Shown one piece after another: positions 1 to 4,581 of a DNA stretch of 6,492 nt. The DNA lies in assembly GCA_020723545.1 (NCBI GenBank), contig DYIS01000149.1, positions 1 through 6,492 of the forward strand. The letters are read 5' to 3'. Both the position numbers and the translations under genes were made by a program. The notes under the pieces were generated by a model. The model searched no databases, had not been told where the DNA came from, and saw only the letters and a list, made by a program, of their open reading frames with translations. Each line of letters starts with the position of its first letter. The first letter of the stretch is position 1. The stretch is from Ktedonobacter racemifer (GTDB lineage Bacteria; Chloroflexota; DTOL01; JACQYG01).

Positions 1-40
1 TTTTCGAGAGCGGCACCATCAACCGCTCGGACACCTCTCC
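1..40 (-). tRNA. tRNA-Ser(CGA), 5' part, cut by the window edge
   Basis: Read on the minus strand from base 40, the sequence starts with the acceptor strand GGAGAGG. It continues with TG, a serine-type D arm (TCCGAGCGGTTGATGG) and the anticodon-stem half CCGCT. The 7-base loop CTCGAAA follows, giving anticodon CGA (plus-strand bases 4-6, tcg), which reads UCG serine codons. The long variable arm, T arm and 3' acceptor strand lie outside the window, so the class II features cannot be confirmed. The start sequence is very typical of bacterial tRNA-Ser genes. The gene is transcribed leftward, away from marR, from the promoter at 71-99. Confidence 0.85.
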
Positions 41-70
41 GACAACTGTGCCGTTGCCCTGGCGGGCAGG

Positions 71-99
71 ATTATAGCACAAGAGTGTCGGGGAAACAA
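71..99 (-). promoter_or_regulatory. Promoter of the tRNA-Ser gene
   Basis: On the minus strand a perfect -10 box TATAAT (plus-strand 71-76) is preceded by TG-C, making an extended -10. A weaker -35, TTGTTT (plus-strand 94-99), lies exactly 17 bp upstream. Transcription would start near base 64, leaving a leader of about 24 nt before the mature tRNA 5' end at base 40. Position and direction fit the tRNA gene. Confidence 0.6.
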
Positions 100-122
100 G
101 GCTTGCCACGGGCCTCTGGCCA

Positions 123-151
123 TTGACATCGCCGGGCTACCCGGATATAAT
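123..151 (+). promoter_or_regulatory. Perfect-consensus sigma-70-type promoter for marR, with a palindrome in the spacer
   Basis: The -35 box TTGACA (123-128) and the -10 box TATAAT (146-151) both match the housekeeping sigma consensus exactly and are separated by the optimal 17 bp. The spacer contains the perfect inverted repeat CCGGG-CTA-CCCGG (132-144). A further short inverted repeat, TTAG-N5-CTAA (151-163), covers the -10 edge and the expected start site near 158. Such a strong promoter normally needs a repressor. MarR proteins usually bind palindromes overlapping their own promoter, so autorepression by the downstream gene is the likely arrangement, by inference. Confidence 0.75.
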
Positions 152-199
152 TAGCCTACCTAACTGTTTGCTGATCTTATGACCTTGTAGAGGTAGAGC

Positions 200-673
200 A
201 TGGTTGGATCAGACCTCATATGTGCTCGGAGGGTACTGGAAGTCGTGCCGAAAGTGATGCGGACCATTAATGCCGACGTTCGGCACCACCAGCTATCGGT
301 GCCGCTCACCATGCCCCAGTTTCGGACCCTATGCCTGTTGGGCGCCCGGGACTGCCTGGCCAGTGAACTGGCGCGAAAAATGGTGGTCGCCCGTCCGACG
401 ATGACCAGCATCCTGGATGGCCTGGCGGCTAAGGGCCTGGTGCAAAGGATGGTGGATCCACTGGACCGGCGACAGTCTCCGGTGCGCATAACTGACCGTG
501 GACGTTTGCTCTTGCGAGAATTCGAGGAGAAGGCCCAGGAGCGCCTGGCCAGTGCCTTAGCGTTCCTTTCCGAAGAGGAAAGGGAGTCGCTGACCCGATC
601 CCTGGAGCTGTTGGAGGCCGCCGTTTGTCCTCCCACTGCCTTCCTTGGGCCCGAAGCCCAGCCACGAAGATGA
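200..673 (+). CDS. MarR-family winged-helix transcriptional regulator
   Basis: A 157-residue protein, near the usual MarR length. After an N-terminal dimerisation helix (about 5-32) comes the winged helix-turn-helix. Helices lie around 52-62 (CLASELARKMV) and 65-80 (the recognition helix, with RPTMTSILDGLAAKGL). The family's typical wing at 84-102 contains the D-P-L-D-R-R motif (86-91) and ITDRGR. The C-terminal helices (about 103-141) would complete the dimer interface. MarR proteins bind palindromic operators and usually release DNA on binding small phenolic or lipophilic ligands. The ATG at 200 has a Shine-Dalgarno-like GAGGT (190-194) 5 nt upstream. The gene sits under the consensus promoter at 123-151 and before a MATE efflux gene, so it probably represses itself and the pump. 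The last ~15 residues (Pro-rich, CPPTAFLGPEAQPRR) overlap the apparent PiT remnant and may be a secondary C-terminus. Confidence 0.9.
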   Translation: MVGSDLICARRVLEVVPKVMRTINADVRHHQLSVPLTMPQFRTLCLLGARDCLASELARKMVVARPTMTSILDGLAAKGLVQRMVDPLDRRQSPVRITDRGRLLLREFEEKAQERLASALAFLSEEERESLTRSLELLEAAVCPPTAFLGPEAQPRR

Positions 674-795
674 GGGCTATGGTGCGGTGAATCGTGACGG
701 GCAATATCTTGATTGCCTGGGCGGTGACGATCCCGGCCGCTGCGGGCCTGGCAGCCTTGGCCTATCTGATCATCAAGCAGTTGCACTTGGGATAG
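655..795 (+). pseudogene. Probable 3'-terminal remnant of a PiT-type phosphate permease gene
   Basis: In frame 1 this stretch reads a short Lys/Arg-containing segment, then AMVR, a TGA stop (688-690), then IVTGNILIAWAVTIPAAAG and a hydrophobic tail ending in IIKQLHLG and TAG (793-795). From memory of the family, PiT phosphate transporters end in a last membrane helix of the form VRW-x-V-x-x-NI-x-x-AW-x-x-T-(I/L)-P-A-A. The TGA falls exactly where Trp (TGG) is expected. No other part of a PiT gene is present, and the segment overlaps the last codons of marR. Alternatively, GTG at 694 could start a 33-residue single-helix membrane protein, but it has no good ribosome binding site. The call rests on motif memory only. 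Confidence 0.45.
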
Positions 796-803
796 GAGCA
801 AAG

Positions 804-1463
804 TTGGACTGGCGAATCGCACGACGTTTCAAAATCCGTCTTGAGAGTCATGCAGGAGAAGCCCCGGCCTTAGAAGCCGAGGCTTATCCCGTAGAACGAA
901 AGGTCAGCCTGAACCGCCAGCTTCTGGACCTGGCCTGGCCCAGTTTGGTGGAGAATCTGCTGCAAACCATGCTGGGCGTGGTGGATCTGATGATGGTTGG
1001 CCGCCTGGGGCCCGATGCCATCGCCGGAGTGGGCCTGGCCACCCAGGTGATGAACGTGCTCCTGGTCACCTTCATGGGGCTGTCGGTGGGCAATACTGCC
1101 CTGGTGGCCCGTTTTGTGGGCGCTCAGCGCAAGGACCAGGCCCAACGAGTGGCCAAACAATCGCTGGTGCTGGGCGGAACCGTCTCTATCGTCGTGGCGG
1201 CCTTCGGGTTCCTGTTCAGCAAAGATGTCATCTCTCTCATGGGCGGGAGCCCTCAGGTGAGCGAGCAGGGAGGCTCGTTTCTGCGGATCATTTCCACTTT
1301 TTCTCTGGTGATGGCTTTGGGGCTCATCGCCAGTGGCACCTTACGCGGATCTGGAGACACCCGAACCCCCATGTTGGTGACTGGCTTTATCAATTTCGTG
1401 AACATCGGCCTGGATTACGTCCTCATATATTCGGCAAATTTGGCTTTCCTGCCCTGGGGGTGA
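804..1463 (+). CDS. MATE-family efflux transporter, N-terminal part (gene split by a frameshift)
   Basis: This is the first half of a multidrug and toxic compound extrusion antiporter, which exports cationic drugs in exchange for Na+ or H+ across the inner membrane. Family-typical sequence starts near residue 40 (LLDLAWPSLVENLLQTMLGVVDLMMVGRLG) and includes the VGNTALVARFVGA segment. It ends with the repeat motif RGSGDTRTP at residues 181-189, spanning about five membrane helices. The preferred start is TTG at 804, because AGGAG (794-798) lies 5 nt upstream; the frame stays open back to TTG 645 but would then overlap marR. Up to codon 208 (ATA, 1425-1427) the sequence reads normally (LDYVLI). 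Then an extra AT in ATATAT (1425-1430) shifts the frame, and the ribosome meets TGA at 1461 after about 11 wrong residues. Removing 2 bp restores LIFGKFGFPALGVRGSAIAT, the expected MATE sequence, and a 474-residue protein. It lies downstream of marR and is probably controlled by it. Confidence 0.85.
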   Translation: MDWRIARRFKIRLESHAGEAPALEAEAYPVERKVSLNRQLLDLAWPSLVENLLQTMLGVVDLMMVGRLGPDAIAGVGLATQVMNVLLVTFMGLSVGNTALVARFVGAQRKDQAQRVAKQSLVLGGTVSIVVAAFGFLFSKDVISLMGGSPQVSEQGGSFLRIISTFSLVMALGLIASGTLRGSGDTRTPMLVTGFINFVNIGLDYVLIYSANLAFLPWG

Positions 1464-2230
1464 GAGGCTCGGCCATCGCTACCACCTCTGCCCGGGCCAT
1501 CGGCGCCGCCATGTTGCTCTATGTGCTCTTCAAGCGCGGTTCGGTTTTAAAGCTCTCCTGGTTTGGTAGCTGGCGCCCGCAGCGAGACATGCTGGGCAAA
1601 CTCTTGAAAATCGGCGGGCCCGCTGCCCTGGAGCAGTTGACCTTCAGCCTGGGGATGACTGCTTTTTCCATCATGGTGGTGTCCCTGGGCACGGCGGAAC
1701 TGGCGGCCCAGCAGATCGCCTTCAATGCTGCCTCCATCTCCATTATGCCCGCCTTCGCCTTCGGCGTGGCCGCCACCACCCTGGTGGGCCAGAACCTGGG
1801 CGCCAGGAGCCCCAGGAGGGCGGAAGAGAGCGCCCTACAGGCCTTGCGCTCTGGCCTGGTCTGGATGAGCACCATGGGACTTCTGATCATCCTTTTCCGG
1901 CGCCAGTTGGTTGGCCTGTATTCTCAGGACCCGGACGTGCTCCGGCTGGGGGCCATGTGCCTCACCTTCATCGGACTTGCCCAGCCCTTGCAGGCTATGG
2001 CCATTATCCTGGGCAGCGCTTTACGAGGGGCCGGCGATACCCGGGGAGCGATGATGGTGACCGTAGCGGGGGTCTGGGGTCTGCGCTTGCCGGTTGGCTG
2101 GCTGCTGGGCCTCGGCCTGGGCCTGGGTCTCTTCGGCGTGTGGCAGGGGTGGGCAGCGGACTTCATCTGCCGGGCCACGTTCATGACCCTGCGCTACCGT
2201 TCCGGCAAATGGAAGGAGATCAAGGTCTAG
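1460..2230 (+). CDS. MATE-family efflux transporter, C-terminal part (after the frameshift)
   Basis: This is the continuation of the gene starting at 804, in another frame. It carries the rest of helix 6 (RGSAIATTSARAIGAAMLLYVLF) and the whole C-terminal six-helix lobe. That lobe begins at KLLKIGGPAALEQLTFSLGM and has the second copy of the repeat motif, ALRGAGDTRGAMM, matching RGSGDTRTPM in the first half, as expected from the internal duplication of MATE proteins. A Gly-Leu run (LLGLGLGLGLFG) marks a late helix. The true frame continues upstream to about 1428. The GTG at 1460 overlaps the upstream TGA (GTGA), so separate translation by reinitiation is possible but unproven. The stop is TAG at 2228-2230. 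I see no convincing terminator after it. Confidence 0.85.
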   Translation: MRGSAIATTSARAIGAAMLLYVLFKRGSVLKLSWFGSWRPQRDMLGKLLKIGGPAALEQLTFSLGMTAFSIMVVSLGTAELAAQQIAFNAASISIMPAFAFGVAATTLVGQNLGARSPRRAEESALQALRSGLVWMSTMGLLIILFRRQLVGLYSQDPDVLRLGAMCLTFIGLAQPLQAMAIILGSALRGAGDTRGAMMVTVAGVWGLRLPVGWLLGLGLGLGLFGVWQGWAADFICRATFMTLRYRSGKWKEIKV

Positions 2231-2231
2231 G

Positions 2232-2342
2232 GTCGAACTAGGATCGTGACCAAGAACTCGAGGAAGACTTCATCAGACATTCACAATCCGGTGCCATAGT
2301 GACGTCGAACTAGGATCGTGCCCAAGAGCTCGATGAAGACAT
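2232..2342. repeat. Two-copy ~39-bp direct repeat with 72-bp period
   Basis: Copy 1 (2232-2270) and copy 2 (2304-2342) both begin GTCGAACTAGGATCGTG and share 35 of 39 bases; similarity ends abruptly on both sides. The 33 bp between them is not repeated after copy 2. On the minus strand both copies can be read as similar peptides (EVFLEFLVTILVR and DVFIELLGTILVR), but no start or longer family-like ORF supports coding. They could be remnants of a dispersed intergenic repeat, of a mobile element end, or a pair of binding sites ahead of the sigma factor gene. Confidence 0.7.
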
Positions 2343-2406
2343 CCAGGGTTTGCCCGGAACAACGTGGGCTGGCGACCGGGAATAGCAGGTAGGGGTGAGC
2401 CAGTGT

Positions 2407-2985
2407 ATGACCGTGAATGACTCCGACGAGGCCTTGGTAGCTCAGGCCCTGGTGGACCGGGAGAGGTTCAGTGAGCTGGTGGCTCGCTACCAGGACCGCA
2501 TTTACCGCCTGATCTACCGCATGGTAGGTGATCGGGAGGATTCCTACGATCTGACCCAGGGGACTTTTCTCTAGGCCTATGCTGGGCTCAGGGGTTTTCA
2601 CCCCGGGGGTCGATTCTCGCCCTGGCTATATCGCATCGCCATAAACCTGAGCCTGAACTATCTGAAGCAGCGCAAAACCCCCACCGTATCGCTGGATGAG
2701 GCAGCCGAGCAAATCCCTGGCCTGTTTTCTGAGACGGTGGATCCTGAGGAGCTCATTCAACGACAAGAAGTGCAGGCGGCGTTGCAGCGGGCCCTGTTGT
2801 CACTTCCGGACAAATATCGGGCGGTGGTCTTGCTCAGGTACCGGGAGAACTTGCGCTATGAGGAGATTGCCAACATCCTGGGCCTGCCGGAGAATACGGT
2901 GGGCACCTACCTTTTCCGGGCCAAGGAGCAACTGCGCTCCAAATTGTTGGAGAGCTGGGGTGACCCGGAGAAGAGCAAGGGGTGA
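2407..2985 (+). pseudogene. ECF-type RNA polymerase sigma factor, interrupted by an amber codon
   Basis: Ignoring one stop, this frame gives a 192-residue protein of usual ECF length. Region 2 (about 20-82) reads FSELVARYQDRIYRLIYRMVGDREDSYDLTQGTFL, then TAG at codon 56 (2572-2574), then AYAGLRGFHPGGRFSPWLYRIAINLSLNYL. Region 4 (about 127-180) reads LQRALLSLPDKYRAVVLLRYRENLRYEEIANILGLPENTVGTYLFRAKEQLR and contains the helix-turn-helix for the -35 element. In family members the stop position usually holds Arg, Lys or Gln before AY, so one base change (for example CAG or AAG to TAG) explains it. The ATG at 2407 has GGGGTGAG (2392-2399) upstream at good spacing. A cognate anti-sigma gene follows. 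If the stop is real the protein would lack most of region 2 and be inactive; a sequence error is also possible. Confidence 0.85.
2737..2985 (+). CDS. Sigma-70 region 4 fragment downstream of the amber codon
   Basis: This is the longest part of the broken sigma gene that could be translated alone, from GTG 2737, giving 82 residues. It contains only the region 4 helix-turn-helix (YEEIANILGLPENTVGTYLFRAKEQL). It has no recognisable ribosome binding site and would lack the core-binding region 2, so it is more likely part of the damaged gene than an independent product. Confidence 0.4.
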   Translation: MDPEELIQRQEVQAALQRALLSLPDKYRAVVLLRYRENLRYEEIANILGLPENTVGTYLFRAKEQLRSKLLESWGDPEKSKG

Positions 2986-3006
2986 GGTTGGCCCGGCCTG
3001 CGTGTC

Positions 3007-3042
3007 GCCCCGGCTGGCTCACCCAACTGGGGCTTTTTGTTT
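3007..3042 (+). terminator. Likely intrinsic terminator after the sigma factor gene
   Basis: A GCCCC (3007-3011) / GGGGC (3029-3033) stem encloses a 17-nt loop and is followed directly by TTTTTGTTT (3034-3042). It begins 21 nt after the sigma stop codon. The stem is short and the loop long, so termination may be partial. If active, it separates the sigma gene from its putative anti-sigma gene. Confidence 0.5.
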
Positions 3043-3098
3043 AAGACGCAGTGAAAGATATCCGGGAATTTGTTGTATTACTATATGAAAGCAAAAGT

Positions 3099-3171
3099 CC
3101 GGTGCGCGCTCTTGGCAGTTCCACCGGCGGGATGCCGGTAGGCCAGCGGGTTTGGATAGACCAAGAGAGCG
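3099..3171 (+). ncRNA. Possible structured leader RNA before the anti-sigma gene (unassigned)
   Basis: Within the 209-bp gap between the sigma and anti-sigma genes, CTCTTGG (3109-3115) can pair with CCAAGAG (3161-3167). After a 2-nt bulge the stem can extend by C3107-G3171 and G3108-C3170. Inside it, ACCGGC (3123-3128) pairs with GCCGGT (3134-3139) around a GGGAT loop, with two more pairs (3121-3122 with 3141-3142) beyond a bulged A. CCGGTG at 3099-3104 could instead pair with CACCGG at 3122-3127, which excludes the inner hairpin. The structure ends 23 nt before the anti-sigma ATG, which lacks a clear Shine-Dalgarno sequence. This may be a regulatory leader; I could not match it to a known riboswitch class. 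Confidence 0.35.
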
Positions 3172-3194
3172 AATCGGAATAATAGTAAGTTGCC

Positions 3195-3782
3195 ATGGGC
3201 CAGCATCTCTCGAAAGAGATCTTGCATCGGTATCAAGAAAACAGATTAGACGCCGCCTCCAGGCTGCAGGTCGCTCTGCACCTCAAGGACTGCTCGGGCT
3301 GCGTCAGATATCTCTGGGAGCTGGGACGGGCGGTAACCATGGTGGAAAAGCTCCCAACTCATGAACTCTCGCCTATCTTCACTCAGCAGGTCATGGCGAA
3401 GCTCTCTGAGTTAGAAGAAGCCCCTATGCCGCTCCCGCGCTGGCAACGCCTCCTTCTCAGGGCTGTGGCACCGGCCATTGGTGTGTTGGGTGTTTTGCTC
3501 GTGGCCGACGATGTGGCGGGATTGTTTCACTGGATGCCACAGTTGCCTGAGACGCTGGATGCGTTGGGTGCCTGGTTAAGTTCTGTGGCTGCCGCTCCCG
3601 AGGTCGCCCTGAGAGACGTAGTGGACCAAGTCCCAGGCCTCTTCGATTACGCCTCTGGCTTCAGCGCTGGCCTGCACGGTGACTTTCTCGTTGGTTTGAG
3701 CTTGCTTCTCCTGGCATCGGCGGCGCTGCTTCCCCAGCTTTTGTGCGTGCAATCGAAAGGCCGCCAGGTGAGCGACTATTGA
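3195..3782 (+). CDS. Membrane-anchored zinc-binding anti-sigma factor (ZAS/zf-HC2 type)
   Basis: A 195-residue protein. Its N-terminal cytoplasmic domain carries the ZAS signature H-x3-C-x2-C (H29, C33, C36, in HLKDCSGC), with H4 or H11 as possible further ligands. This domain normally wraps around the ECF sigma factor and blocks it until a signal arrives. A hydrophobic segment at about 86-111 (LLLRAVAPAIGVLGVLLVADDVAGLF) would anchor it in the membrane. An extracytoplasmic stretch of about 50 residues follows, then a second hydrophobic segment (about 164-184) and a short tail. The ATG at 3195 is the only usable start, because an in-frame TAA lies three codons upstream, but no clear ribosome binding site precedes it. 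The gene follows the ECF sigma gene, its probable partner, and lies 20 bp before the next gene. With the sigma gene broken, its target in this genome is uncertain. Confidence 0.8.
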   Translation: MGQHLSKEILHRYQENRLDAASRLQVALHLKDCSGCVRYLWELGRAVTMVEKLPTHELSPIFTQQVMAKLSELEEAPMPLPRWQRLLLRAVAPAIGVLGVLLVADDVAGLFHWMPQLPETLDALGAWLSSVAAAPEVALRDVVDQVPGLFDYASGFSAGLHGDFLVGLSLLLLASAALLPQLLCVQSKGRQVSDY

Positions 3783-3802
3783 TATTTGGGAGGTGAGCGG
3801 AC

Positions 3803-4543
3803 ATGCCAAGCAAGAACGCGGTCTATCTGATCGTGGGTCTTTTTCTGCTTGGCGTCCTGGTGATTTACCTGGCAGCCTTTGTGCTGCCGGAGCGGAATGT
3901 CCAGGGCTTCTGGCGGCTCAGGGGAGAGCGCATAGAGAGAGCCACTCCCCCTGCCCCGGGTGCAGGCATGCCGGTGCCGGGTGCCTGGCGAGCTGAATGG
4001 GGAGCCAGGGTATCCGATTTCTGGCTTCTTCCCTTCGGGCTGCACCGCCGTGGCCTGGAGGGCATTTGGTGGTATCTGGCATCTTTCGCTGTTTTGGCTG
4101 CTATGACCGTGACGGTAGCTTTGGTCTTCCCCGATAGGATACACGTTCTGGCGGAATCGCTGCAAGGCGGGAGACAGCTTGCGGCGAACCTGGTGGTGGG
4201 GCTTCTCGGCTATCTGTTCTTCTTCCTGGTGGGATTTCTTCTGGTCATTAACATCATTGGACTTCCCCTGGTGCTGCTGGTCGTCGTTATCTTGTATTCG
4301 TTGTCCGTAGTGGGAGTGGTGGCGGTAAGCCTGGCGGTGGGACGTGGGGTGGCCAGGATGGCCAGGCTTAGAGCGGAGTCGGTGCTCCTGGACATGCTCG
4401 TGGGCTTAGTCCTGGTATTCCAGGCCAGCATCATCCCTTATTTGGGCTGGCTCGTGATCGGCATCGTTCTTGCCCTGGGCCTGGGCGCGGTGCTCCGCAC
4501 CAGATTCGGCCGCGGCACCGGGTGGTCGCTGGAAGAGCTTTAA
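3803..4543 (+). CDS. Polytopic integral membrane protein of uncertain function
   Basis: A 246-residue protein with about six predicted membrane segments: 6-27, 88-109, 129-150, 152-179, 195-213 and 214-233. Residues 30-85 form a more polar stretch, with a Pro/Ala/Gly-rich part (ATPPAPGAGMPVPGAW). The second half (LLGYLFFFLVGFLLVINIIGLPLVLLVVVILYSLSVVGVVAVSLAVGRG, then LLDMLVGLVLVFQASIIPYLGWLVIGIVLALGLGAVLRTRFG) resembles the C-terminal membrane domain found in some bactofilin-like or polymer-forming-domain membrane proteins. No such N-terminal domain is present here, so the resemblance is tentative. A strong ribosome binding site, GGGAGGTGA (3788-3796), precedes the ATG. Its place between the anti-sigma and exporter genes, with short gaps on both sides (20 and 38 bp), suggests one operon. 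I cannot assign a function. Confidence 0.75.
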   Translation: MPSKNAVYLIVGLFLLGVLVIYLAAFVLPERNVQGFWRLRGERIERATPPAPGAGMPVPGAWRAEWGARVSDFWLLPFGLHRRGLEGIWWYLASFAVLAAMTVTVALVFPDRIHVLAESLQGGRQLAANLVVGLLGYLFFFLVGFLLVINIIGLPLVLLVVVILYSLSVVGVVAVSLAVGRGVARMARLRAESVLLDMLVGLVLVFQASIIPYLGWLVIGIVLALGLGAVLRTRFGRGTGWSLEEL

Positions 4544-4581
4544 GGCCCGCTCACATCAATCATCGCCAATTGGAGGGTGCA

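Noticed and set aside
645..803. Extending the MATE gene back to TTG 645
   Set aside because: This would overlap marR and add about 53 residues with no membrane or MATE character. TTG 804 has a good ribosome binding site.
160..822. Long minus-strand open frame of 220 codons opposite marR
   Set aside because: Its translation is Arg/Ser-rich and low in complexity with no recognisable domain. It lies fully antisense to a clear MarR gene and covers its promoter, as expected of a shadow frame in GC-rich DNA.
2232..2342. CRISPR array
   Set aside because: Only two imperfect copies with one 33-bp gap, no further units and no cas genes.
2356..2380. GGAAC motif (2356-2360) as the -35 of an ECF autoregulatory promoter
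   Set aside because: No CGTC-like -10 element occurs at the required 15-17 bp spacing, so the motif alone is not enough.
2572..2574. Amber codon read as pyrrolysine or programmed readthrough
   Set aside because: Nothing around it suggests recoding. ECF sigma factors are not known to use pyrrolysine, and a single-base change from a sense codon explains it.
2281..2601. Minus-strand frame of 106 codons over the repeat and the sigma gene start
   Set aside because: Most of it is antisense to conserved sigma region 2 sequence, and no family is recognisable. Only the repeat-derived end is of interest and is reported as a repeat.
3060..3180. Known riboswitch class (c-di-GMP-I, FMN, cobalamin, Moco) in the anti-sigma leader
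   Set aside because: Only short stretches resemble parts of these consensus sequences. The conserved 5' half of c-di-GMP-I and the multi-arm core of the FMN element are missing.
4522..4581. Earlier start for the adaptor protein
   Set aside because: It would overlap the end of the preceding membrane protein gene and add polar residues before the membrane anchor. ATG 4582 has GGAGG at ideal spacing.
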